Assembly: GCA_008330645.1 (NCBI GenBank)
Contig: VLTN01000109.1
Span: forward strand, 1 to 37,185
Origin: Cafeteria roenbergensis
Lineage: Eukaryota > Sar > Bigyra > Bicosoecida > Cafeteriaceae
Length of the DNA: 37,185 nt
Reading direction: 5' to 3'
Shown: positions 29,865-37,185 of the stretch, one piece after another
How the letters are laid out: every line of letters starts with the position of its first letter
How positions within the stretch are numbered: the first letter of the stretch is position 1
The notes under the pieces: generated by a model
Told to the model about the DNA's origin: nothing
The model's input: only the letters and a program-made list of their open reading frames with translations
Databases searched by the model: none
Position numbers and translations under genes: made by a program

Positions 29865-32800
29865 TCACCGCATACGCTCCACCTGCTGTCGCAGGTACTG
29901 CGTCTGCCCGATCAGCTGGGTCGCCAGTCCCTTGGCGATGACCTCGTTCAGCCTCGACAGCCAGCGAAAGGCCCAGCGCGCACGCTCCCTCGGCCGGTCA
30001 CCAAAGGCCGTGTCCGCCACCTTCTTGAGGAAGGCGAAGGCCGCCGGTCCCATGCGTCCCGTGGTCGTGATGACGAAGGGCACAATGGAGCTCATGTTGT
30101 CCTTTGTAGCTGAGCTCTTCTTGTACTCCCTCATCTTGTCATTCTCACGGCGCTCGAGAAAGGCGTCCATGTTCTGCAGGCCCTGCGTCACGTAGGACTT
30201 GCTCACCGCCGAGGTGATCTGCACGTCGACGAGACAGGTGGTCTCGAAGTCGACGTGCACCCGCAGGTCCGGTCGCTTGCGCGCGGCCTCGCTGGACCCC
30301 GGCTGGGACCCGAAGCGCGTCTGCCCGTCCTGCCAGCTGGAGGGCTCCACCACCGACTGTAGTCCCGCCGAGCGCACCGCCGCGTGCAGGACGTCGCGGA
30401 CGTCGTTGTGCGCCCGGATGGTGGAGCCCTTGCCGCAGCGGCAGCGTGCCAGGTGGTGTGCCACGCCCGAGACCCCGCCGATGTGGACGGTGCCTCTCGC
30501 GGTGGTGTCCCGCTGCACGCACGCGCAGTTGATCGACACGCCGTCTGGCACCACGTGGTCGGCCTCGGAGGCTCCGATGCGGTAGCGTTCCACCACCGCG
30601 AACTCCTCGTCTGTGAGCCCGCGGGGCCCCATCATCGTGTTGCGGAGCCAGTAGTGCGTTCCCGGCACGCACGCCTCTCGGAACGCGACCAGGTCGCTCA
30701 TGACGCGCAGCATGGCCGGGTCGTCGATGTTGGCGACACGCTTCTCCGGCGTGTCCTTGGCCAGCGCCTCGGCCCTGCAGCGTGCTGTGCAGGCCCTGCG
30801 CGCCTTGGCCAGCCGGCGCAGGAAGACGCACTCGTGCTTGATGCGCAGCATGTCATCGTGGTGCAGCACCATCTTGCGCTGCCAGGGCGCCTCGGTCTGC
30901 TCGTTCGCCCGCGCCGTCACCCCGTCGCCGTACAGGCACTTGCGGAGCTTGGCCTTCAGCTCGCCCGGCAGCTTACCCAGGGTGTCGGGCAAGAAGCCCT
31001 CGAACCCTGTCGCTGCGGCCAGGCAGCGGGCTCCCTTGCAGGCCCTGATGAACTCCTCCACCAGGTTTGCCGCTGCCTCCATGTCATCCGACGACTCGTC
31101 GTCAGATCTGAGCTCCATCATCGCCTCCAGCGCCAGCTCCTCGATCTCGGCGCGCAGCTCTTCCAGGCCCTCGACAGCCCCCGCGATGTCCGACCTCCAC
31201 ACATGCGCCAGCTGGTAGCGCTTCTTCACCCTGGCGGCATGAAGGTCGGCTTCCTTGCCCACGACGCAGTCCTTGTCCGGCCTGAAGTACCGTGCCTCGG
31301 TGCAGGCGTCCTTGTACTCCTTGCTGTCCCGCTCGTAGTCCCGGTAGGCTCCCTTGGCGACCTCCTCGCATCGCAGCAGGATGTCGCCCACCTCCTTGGT
31401 CGCATCGCTGCGGTCTGAGCGCTTCAGCGAGCTCCTCACGAGTTTCTTGAGCGAGATGCCCTTCCAGTTGGGGTCGTTGCCGTCCGCGTCCGCGTCGGGT
31501 CCGTCCCTGGCCAACCCGATCGCCGGCGTTTGCCTGACCGAGTAGACCTGTGCCGCATCCGCTCTCGGCTGTGCGGCATCAGATGTCTCTTGGCCGGTTG
31601 GAGCGCCAGCCGCACTAGCTGCCGCTGCGCCGCCGCCGCTCGTCGTCATCTCGGTCGCCGCTCCCGCCGCGCTGGCGGCAGCCGCACCTCCGCCGACCGT
31701 CTGGCCCCCGCTTGTCGGTGTTGGCTGATGCCCCGGTTCAGCCGCTCCCCCCGTACCGCTGACGAGCCACCCATCCAGCGTACCTGCAAGCTGCTGCCCG
31801 TGCGCCGGGCCCTCCTCGCAGTCCTCCTTGGACTCGCTCTCTCCGACCGCCGGGTGGTCCACCCACGGCGTGCCGCCCGCTGCAGCAGCCGCCGCACCTG
31901 ACTCATCCTCCGCTTCCGCCTCGCCGGCGTTGGCTGGTCCCGCTCCGGCACCACTCCCCGACGCCGCTTCGCCTCCGCCTCCACCAGTGCCGGGTCCGTC
32001 GAGGGCCTCCTCCGGCGGTGGTGCCATCTCGAACCGCCCTTTCCGCATGTCCCGAACGGCCTCGATGAAGCCCGCTGTCGCCTCGAAGCGGAACTGCGCC
32101 ACGCCAGGCAGGCCCATGCCCCCGGCTTTGCAGCCCCTGCTCAGCATCTTTGCCAGCCTCATCTGAGCGTAGCCTCCCTTCTTCAAGGCCGGGTTGGACG
32201 CTGCCGATGCGAGCCGAGTCACACCGTCGGCTTCCCGGCCCAGGAGCGCCCACCACGCCTCCCGCCTTGCGTGCTCGTCCGGCAGCCCCCGAACAAGCGC
32301 CTCGATGGCCTTGGACATGGCCTCACGGAAGCCGTCCTCGGTCACCGTGCACATCTCGTCCGAGAGCGCGTGGCCGATCGCATCCAGCTCCGTCTTGTGC
32401 GCTACTGCCGACAGGTTGGCCAGCAGCGCCGCATGGAACACCGCCAGCTCCTGGCCCGCCGCCGCACCCGCTGCTCTGTGCAGGTAGCTGAACTTCTGGC
32501 CCACCACCGACAGCAGCAGGTGGTGCGCCCGCTTGAGCCCGCAGACCTCGATGCCCGCGAGCAGGCGCTCCGCGGCCGGCCCAAACTCTTTCTCCAGTCG
32601 CTTCATCGAGTGCTCAAGTGCCACCTCCGGCGGGAGTTCCTCCCCCACAGGACACTGCAGCACCGCCACGCTCCGTTCGGTGAGGTGGCACCCCTCCAGC
32701 ACCGAGGGTGGGGACCCTGGATCGTCCCTACTCCGCTTCATCTCCCGCCGAATTCTGGCTTTGGTTCTCTCGAGCTGTCCTCGCTTGCACAGCACCTGGG

Positions 32801-33677
32801 TCTTGTCGGCGTTCATCCGCAGCCCCACCGTGCTGAGCCGCTCGGCCAGCATCTGGGCTGCCTTGAAGGCGCTCCTCCTCGGGCCCACGAGCGTCGTGTC
32901 GTCGGCCATCTGCAAGATGAGCACATCTGGGAAGGCGCGCCTCACCTCGTCCACCAGGGGGTGCACTGCGATCGCAAACAGTGCGCCCGCTGCCGGGTCG
33001 CCTTGACGCACGCCCCTGTTGGACTCCAGCTCAAAGACCTCGCCCTCGTCCGTGGCAAAGAGGAGCGGGCTGGACGAGCCGTACAGCGCCAGCACCGCCG
33101 GCACGAGCTTCTCGTCCAACCGCCGCACCTCCTCGATCATCGCGCGCCTGGAGACGGAGTTGTAGGCGTTGGCCATGTCCAACGCTACCACCACCGTTCT
33201 GATCTCTCCCTCCTCGAACGCGGTGCGGACAGCATGGACCAGCCTGCACGACCCGTCTCGGCAGCCCAGGAACTGGAAGCGCAGCTGGTCCAGCAGTCCG
33301 TGCTTCCCCAGGATGGTGTTCACCACCTTGCCCACCAGCTTGCCCAGGCCCGAGACCATGGCCACCGGCCTGATCTTGCCGTTTCCCTTGGGAATCGCCA
33401 TCAGGGTTGACGACCCAAGGACCCTGCGCTCCTCGGCAGAGAGGTCGTTCCTCAACGCCCTTCGGACAAATGACACGAGCGCATCCAGGTCCTTCTCGGC
33501 GATGTTCTCCAGCTGCTTCGCGACCATGCCGTCCGGGCCCACGGCCTTCTTGTGCGGCATCGACTGAATCGCCGCCGACACCATTTCCCGGAGCTCGGAG
33601 TCGGTGAGGTCCGGCGCTTCTCCCTCCACTGTGCCGTCGACCACCTCGTCCTCGCTCGGGTGCAGGTGAATGAACAT
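29865..33677 (-). CDS. Retrotransposon polyprotein: reverse transcriptase plus restriction-like endonuclease (copy 1)
   Basis: The frame is 1,270 residues from the in-element ATG (MFIHLHPSED). RT motifs in order are AVGPDGM (45-51), ALDMANAYNSV (catalytic Asp 167), RGVRQGDPAAG (221-231) and MADD (257-260), the last giving the catalytic Asp pair. A thumb/connection region runs to about 550. Residues 550-705 are Gly/Ala-rich low complexity with a doubled GGGAAAASAAGA. A charged region of unknown function follows (about 735-1000). The C-terminus has CAC (1051-1053), HHLARCRCG (1074-1082), RAHNDVRDVL, then RPDL (PD at 1136-1137) and LVDV (Asp 1151), fitting the RLE nuclease of the R2/CRE/NeSL type. 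The frame is unbroken, implying recent activity. It also extends 13 codons upstream into copy 2's 3' end to an in-frame ATG at 33716. Confidence 0.88.
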   Translation of the reverse strand: MFIHLHPSEDEVVDGTVEGEAPDLTDSELREMVSAAIQSMPHKKAVGPDGMVAKQLENIAEKDLDALVSFVRRALRNDLSAEERRVLGSSTLMAIPKGNGKIRPVAMVSGLGKLVGKVVNTILGKHGLLDQLRFQFLGCRDGSCRLVHAVRTAFEEGEIRTVVVALDMANAYNSVSRRAMIEEVRRLDEKLVPAVLALYGSSSPLLFATDEGEVFELESNRGVRQGDPAAGALFAIAVHPLVDEVRRAFPDVLILQMADDTTLVGPRRSAFKAAQMLAERLSTVGLRMNADKTQVLCKRGQLERTKARIRREMKRSRDDPGSPPSVLEGCHLTERSVAVLQCPVGEELPPEVALEHSMKRLEKEFGPAAERLLAGIEVCGLKRAHHLLLSVVGQKFSYLHRAAGAAAGQELAVFHAALLANLSAVAHKTELDAIGHALSDEMCTVTEDGFREAMSKAIEALVRGLPDEHARREAWWALLGREADGVTRLASAASNPALKKGGYAQMRLAKMLSRGCKAGGMGLPGVAQFRFEATAGFIEAVRDMRKGRFEMAPPPEEALDGPGTGGGGGEAASGSGAGAGPANAGEAEAEDESGAAAAAAGGTPWVDHPAVGESESKEDCEEGPAHGQQLAGTLDGWLVSGTGGAAEPGHQPTPTSGGQTVGGGAAAASAAGAATEMTTSGGGAAAASAAGAPTGQETSDAAQPRADAAQVYSVRQTPAIGLARDGPDADADGNDPNWKGISLKKLVRSSLKRSDRSDATKEVGDILLRCEEVAKGAYRDYERDSKEYKDACTEARYFRPDKDCVVGKEADLHAARVKKRYQLAHVWRSDIAGAVEGLEELRAEIEELALEAMMELRSDDESSDDMEAAANLVEEFIRACKGARCLAAATGFEGFLPDTLGKLPGELKAKLRKCLYGDGVTARANEQTEAPWQRKMVLHHDDMLRIKHECVFLRRLAKARRACTARCRAEALAKDTPEKRVANIDDPAMLRVMSDLVAFREACVPGTHYWLRNTMMGPRGLTDEEFAVVERYRIGASEADHVVPDGVSINCACVQRDTTARGTVHIGGVSGVAHHLARCRCGKGSTIRAHNDVRDVLHAAVRSAGLQSVVEPSSWQDGQTRFGSQPGSSEAARKRPDLRVHVDFETTCLVDVQITSAVSKSYVTQGLQNMDAFLERRENDKMREYKKSSATKDNMSSIVPFVITTTGRMGPAAFAFLKKVADTAFGDRPRERARWAFRWLSRLNEVIAKGLATQLIGQTQYLRQQVERMR

Positions 33678-33679
33678 CG

Positions 33680-33859
33680 TTGGGGGGGGTCGAAAACTCG
33701 CGTCACCATGCCACACACTCGAGTCACAGACTCATCAAAAACCAATCCAGCAACTCCATCACCGATGAATCACAAACCGCTCCAAACCCGCAATCCCAAG
33801 TCTCAAGTCCCAGATCACTCCCATCACACTGCCTCGAGTCGTCACTCAGCCGCCCCTGC
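33680..33859 (-). repeat. 3' untranslated region of retroelement copy 2
   Basis: It is the same length as that of copy 1 and runs directly into the coding start of copy 1 without intervening bases. An ATG inside it (33716) is in frame with copy 1, so the tail of copy 2 doubles as the leader of copy 1. Confidence 0.75.
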
Positions 33860-36800
33860 TCACCGCATACGCTCCACCTGCTGTCGCAGGTACTGCGTCT
33901 GCCCGATCAGCTGGGTCGCCAGTCCCTTGGCGATGACCTCGTTCAGCCTCGACAGCCAGCGAAAGGCCCAGCGCGCACGCTCCCTCGGCCGGTCGCCGAA
34001 GGCCGTGTCCGCCACCTTCTTGAGGAAGGCGAAGGCCGCCGGTCCCATGCGTCCCGTGGTCGTGATGACGAAGGGCACAATGGAGCTCATGTTGTCCTTT
34101 GTAGCTGAGCTCTTCTTGTACTCCCTCATCTTGTCATTCTCACGGCGCTCGAGAAAGGCGTCCATGTTCTGCAGGCCCTGCGTCACGTAGGACTTGCTCA
34201 CCGCCGAGGTGATCTGCACGTCGACGAGACAGGTGGTCTCGAAGTCGACGTGCACCCGCAGGTCCGGTCGCTTGCGCGCGGCCTCGCTGGACCCCGGCTG
34301 GGACCCGAAGCGCGTCTGCCCGTCCTGCCAGCTGGAGGGCTCCACCACCGACTGCAGTCCCGCCGAGCGCACCGCCGCGTGCAGGACGTCGCGGACGTCG
34401 TTGTGCGCCCGGATGGTGGAGCCCTTGCCGCAGCGGCAGCGCGCTAGGTGATGCGCCACGCCGGAGACCCCGCCGATGTGGACGGTGCCTCTCGCGGTGG
34501 TGTCCCGCTGCACGCACGCGCAGTTGATCGACACGCCGTCCGGCACCACGTGGTCGGCCTCGGAGGCTCCGATGCGGTAGCGGGTGACCACCGCGAACTC
34601 CTCGTCTGTGAGCCCGCGGGGCCCCATCATCGTGTTGCGGAGCCAGTAGTGCGTTCCCGGCACGCACGCCTCTCGGAACGCGACCAGGTCGCTCATGACG
34701 CGCAGCATGGCCGGGTCGTCGATGTTGGCGACACGCTTCTCCGGCGTGCCCTTGGCCAGCGCCTCGGCCCTGCAGCGTGCTGTGCAGGCCCTGCGCGCCT
34801 TGGCCAGCCGGCGCAGGAAGACACACTCGTGCTTGATGCGCAGCATGTCGTCGTGGTGCAGCACCATCTTGCGCTGCCAGGGCGCCTCGGTCTGCTCGTT
34901 CGCCCGCGCCGTCACCCCGTCGCCGTACAGGCACTTGCGGAGCTTGGCCTTCAGCTCGCCCGGCAGCTTACCCAGGGTGTCGGGCAAGAAGCCCTCGAAC
35001 CCTGTCGCTGCGGCCAGGCAGCGGGCTCCCTTGCAGGCCCTGATGAACTCCTCCACCAGGTTTGCCGCTGCCTCCATGTCATCCGACGACTCGTCGTCAG
35101 ATCCGAGCTCCATCATCGCCTCCAGCGCCAGCTCCTCGATCTCGGCGCGCAGCTCTTCCAGGCCCTCGACAGCCCCCGCGATGTCCGACCTCCACACATG
35201 CGCCAGCTGGTAGCGCTTCGTCACCCTGGCGGCATGAAGGTCGGCCTCCTTGCCCACGACGCAGTCCTTGTCCGGCCTGAAGTACCGTGCCTCGGTGCAG
35301 GCGTCCTTGTACTCCTTGCTGTCCCGCTCGTAGTCCCGGTAAGCTCCCTTGGCGACCTCCTCGCATCGCAGCAGGATGTCGCCCACCTCCTTGGTCGCAT
35401 CGCTGCGGTCTGAGCGCCTCAGCGCCCGCATCACGAGTTTCTTGAGCGAGATGCCCTTCCAGTTGGGGTCGTTGCCGTCCGCGTCCGCGTCGGGTCCGTC
35501 CCTGGCCAACCCGATCGCCGGCGTTCGCCTGACCGAGTAGACCTGTGCCGCATCCGCTCTCGGTTGTGCGGCATCAGATGTCTCTTGGCCGGTTGGAGCG
35601 CCAGCCGCACTAGCTGCCGCTGCGCCGCCGACACCCGTCGTCATCTCGGTCGCCGCTCCCGCCGCGCTGGCGGCAGCCGCACCTCCGCCGACCGTCTGGC
35701 CTCCGCTTGTCGGTGTTGGCTGATGCTCCGGTTCAGCCGCTCCCTCCGTACCGCTGACGAGCCACCCGTCCAGCGTACCTGCAAGTTGCTGCCCATGCGC
35801 CGGGCCCTCGTCGCAGTCCTCCTTGGACTCGCTCTCTCCGACCGCCGGGTGGTCCACCCACGGCGTGCCGCCCGCTGCAGCAGCCGCCGCACCCGACTCA
35901 TCCTCCGCTTCCGCCCCGCCGGCGTTGGCTGGTCCTGCTCCGGCACCACTCCCCGACGCTGGCTCTCCTCCGCCTCCACCAGTGCCGGGTCCGTCGAGGG
36001 CCTCCTCCGGCGGTGGTGCCATCTCGAACCGCCCTTTCCGCATGTCCCGAACGGCCTCGATGAAGCCCGCTGCCGCTTCGAAGCGGAACTGCGCCACGCC
36101 AGGCAGGCCCATGCCCCCGGCTTTGCAGCCCTTGCTCAGCATCTTTGCCAGCCTCATCTGAGCGTAACCTCCCTTCTTCAAGGCCGGGTTGGACGCTGTC
36201 GATGCTAGCCGAGTCACACCGTCGGCTTCCCGGCCCAGGAGCGCCCACCACGCCTCCCGCCTTGCGTGCTCGTCCGGCAGCCCCCGAACAAGCGCCTCGA
36301 TGGCCTTGGACATGGCCTCACGGAAGCCGTCCTCGGTCACCGTGCACATCTCGTCCGAGAGCGCGTGGCCGATCGCATCCAGCTCCGTCTTGTGCGCCAC
36401 TGCCGCCAGGTTGGCCAGCAGCGCCGCATGGAACACCGCCAGCTCCTGGCCCGCCGCCGCACCCGCTGCTCTGTGCAGGTAGCTGAACTTCTGTCCGAGC
36501 ACTGACAGCAGTAGGTGGTGCGCCCGCTTGAGCCCGCAGACCTCGATGCCCGCGAGCAGGCGCTCCGCGGCCGGCCCAAACTCCTTCTCCAGTCGCTTCA
36601 TCGACTGCTCTAGAGCCACCTCCGGTGAGAGGTCCTCCCCCACAGGACACTGCAGCACCGCCACGCTCCGTTCGGTGAGGTGGCACCCCTCCAGCACCGA
36701 GGGTGGGGACCCTGGATCGTCCCTACTCCGCTTCATCTCCCGCTGAATTCTGGCTTTGGTTTCCTCGCGCTGTCCACGTTTGCACAGCACCTGGGTCTTG

Positions 36801-37185
36801 CTGGTGTTCATCCGCAGCCCCACCGTGCTGAGCCGCTCGGCCAGCATCTGGGCTGCCTTGAAGGCGCTCCTCCTCGGGCCCACCAGCGTCGTGTCGTCGG
36901 CCATCTGCAAGATGAGCACATCTGGGAAGGCGCGCCTCACCTCGTCCACCAGGGGGTGCACTGCGATCGCAAACAGTGCGCCCGCTGCCGGGTCGCCTTG
37001 ACGCACGCCCCTGTTGGACTCCAGCTCAAAGACCTCGCCCTCGTCCGTGGCAAAGAAGAGCGGGCTGGACGAGCCGTACAGCGCCAGCACCGCCGGCACG
37101 AGCTTCTCGTCCAACCGCCGCACCTCCTCGATCATCGCGCGTCTGGAGACGGAGTTGTAGGCGTTGGCCATGTCCAACGCTACCA
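33860..37185 (-). CDS. Retrotransposon polyprotein, copy 2 (5' partial)
   Basis: About 1,108 codons are visible, equivalent to residues 164-1270 of copy 1, starting in VALDMANAYNSV and running open to the same QVERMR end. By hand I count about 30 residue differences over the shared length, roughly 97% identity. They cluster in the linker after the MADD motif (NTSKTQ versus NADKTQ, KRGQREE versus KRGQLER) and in the low-complexity region. The RQGDPAAG, MADD, CAC...HHLARCRCG and RPDL...LVDV motifs are all retained. No stop or frame change occurs. The frame is open at the window edge, where the codon read as a start is TTG, so this is not the true N-terminus. Confidence 0.88.
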   Translation of the reverse strand, partial: VALDMANAYNSVSRRAMIEEVRRLDEKLVPAVLALYGSSSPLFFATDEGEVFELESNRGVRQGDPAAGALFAIAVHPLVDEVRRAFPDVLILQMADDTTLVGPRRSAFKAAQMLAERLSTVGLRMNTSKTQVLCKRGQREETKARIQREMKRSRDDPGSPPSVLEGCHLTERSVAVLQCPVGEDLSPEVALEQSMKRLEKEFGPAAERLLAGIEVCGLKRAHHLLLSVLGQKFSYLHRAAGAAAGQELAVFHAALLANLAAVAHKTELDAIGHALSDEMCTVTEDGFREAMSKAIEALVRGLPDEHARREAWWALLGREADGVTRLASTASNPALKKGGYAQMRLAKMLSKGCKAGGMGLPGVAQFRFEAAAGFIEAVRDMRKGRFEMAPPPEEALDGPGTGGGGGEPASGSGAGAGPANAGGAEAEDESGAAAAAAGGTPWVDHPAVGESESKEDCDEGPAHGQQLAGTLDGWLVSGTEGAAEPEHQPTPTSGGQTVGGGAAAASAAGAATEMTTGVGGAAAASAAGAPTGQETSDAAQPRADAAQVYSVRRTPAIGLARDGPDADADGNDPNWKGISLKKLVMRALRRSDRSDATKEVGDILLRCEEVAKGAYRDYERDSKEYKDACTEARYFRPDKDCVVGKEADLHAARVTKRYQLAHVWRSDIAGAVEGLEELRAEIEELALEAMMELGSDDESSDDMEAAANLVEEFIRACKGARCLAAATGFEGFLPDTLGKLPGELKAKLRKCLYGDGVTARANEQTEAPWQRKMVLHHDDMLRIKHECVFLRRLAKARRACTARCRAEALAKGTPEKRVANIDDPAMLRVMSDLVAFREACVPGTHYWLRNTMMGPRGLTDEEFAVVTRYRIGASEADHVVPDGVSINCACVQRDTTARGTVHIGGVSGVAHHLARCRCGKGSTIRAHNDVRDVLHAAVRSAGLQSVVEPSSWQDGQTRFGSQPGSSEAARKRPDLRVHVDFETTCLVDVQITSAVSKSYVTQGLQNMDAFLERRENDKMREYKKSSATKDNMSSIVPFVITTTGRMGPAAFAFLKKVADTAFGDRPRERARWAFRWLSRLNEVIAKGLATQLIGQTQYLRQQVERMR

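Larger units (their letters stand above)
29685..33679 (-). mobile_element. RLE-type non-LTR retrotransposon, copy 1
   Basis: This unit is 3,995 bp, repeated almost identically in the next 3.5 kb. It has one long coding frame with reverse transcriptase and a C-terminal Cys/His plus PD-X13-D nuclease region, then a 180-base 3' untranslated region ending (minus strand) in a run of eight C followed by AA. There are no LTRs, inverted repeats, RNase H, tyrosine recombinase or poly-A tail. The 5' edge abuts the 3' end of copy 2 exactly. The coding region begins only about 45 residues before the first RT motif, so this copy is probably 5'-truncated. Confidence 0.85.
33680..37185 (-). mobile_element. 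RLE-type non-LTR retrotransposon, copy 2 (leaves the window)
   Basis: This repeats copy 1 at a constant offset of 3,995 bases in the same orientation. The part upstream of the central RT motifs lies beyond the window, so its 5' end and any N-terminal zinc-finger or Myb region cannot be seen. It carries the same 180-base 3' untranslated region and terminal run of eight C. Confidence 0.85.

Noticed and set aside
30384-35413. Long plus-strand open frames in both retroelement copies (for example near 30384-31418 and 34448-35413)
   Set aside because: They are antisense shadows of the RT/nuclease frame. Their similarity between copies simply reflects the 3,995-bp duplication, and they show no protein motif.
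29481-37185. Ngaro/DIRS element, LTR retrotransposon or virophage-like integrant
   Set aside because: No tyrosine recombinase, RNase H, protease, split or long terminal repeats, capsid or packaging ATPase is visible. The RQGDP/MADD RT and RPD...VDV nuclease fit RLE-type non-LTR elements.

Overview
The window is GC-rich eukaryotic nuclear DNA, probably from a free-living unicellular protist. The signs are GT-AG introns with matching phases in two genes, a C-terminal-EH EHD ATPase, a nuclear gene for a bacterial-type (mitochondrial) uS11, very large modular surface proteins of a kind common in protists, and a non-LTR retrotransposon. The strong G/C bias and the protein set would fit a heterotrophic stramenopile such as a bicosoecid (Cafeteria-like), but this is a guess. 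Other GC-rich protist groups are not excluded.

Layout. About 627-9066 (+) is a giant modular gene (gene A): a glycine-rich beta-helix-like segment, three GC...DGSC repeats, a coiled coil, about 13 cysteine-rich repeats, an IPT/TIG domain, a CC...CGIC module and seven predicted transmembrane segments. Its 5' half is broken by at least ten small frame changes, mostly at G, C or T runs. 9588-11252 (-) encodes a disordered protein with GYSRL-like repeats. 11762-14274 (-) is a multi-exon gene for a Lys/Ala/Pro-rich basic protein with duplicated exons and a 36-bp minisatellite. It diverges from 14543-16345 (+), an EHD-family membrane-remodelling ATPase. 16935-17357 (-) encodes mitochondrial uS11 and diverges from gene B.

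17805-28754 (+) is gene B, which I resolve into three exons: a signal-peptide exon, a short exon, and a single 10.3-kb exon. Together they give a 3,482-residue surface protein with a lectin/discoidin-like N-terminus, ephrin-receptor-like cysteine repeats, about eight IPT/TIG-like segments and a multi-pass C-terminus.

29481-37185 (-) is a head-to-tail array of a restriction-like-endonuclease (RLE) type non-LTR retrotransposon: one 3,995-bp copy, a second copy leaving the window, and a third orphan 3' end. Both visible ORFs are intact and about 97% identical in protein.

Genes A and B share an overall plan of large cysteine-rich/IPT ectodomain plus multi-pass membrane anchor, which suggests surface adhesion or sensing. 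The genes between them are housekeeping or structural. The retroelement array is the most unusual structure. I found no CRISPR array, rRNA, supported tRNA, virus-like gene or bacterial-type operon.
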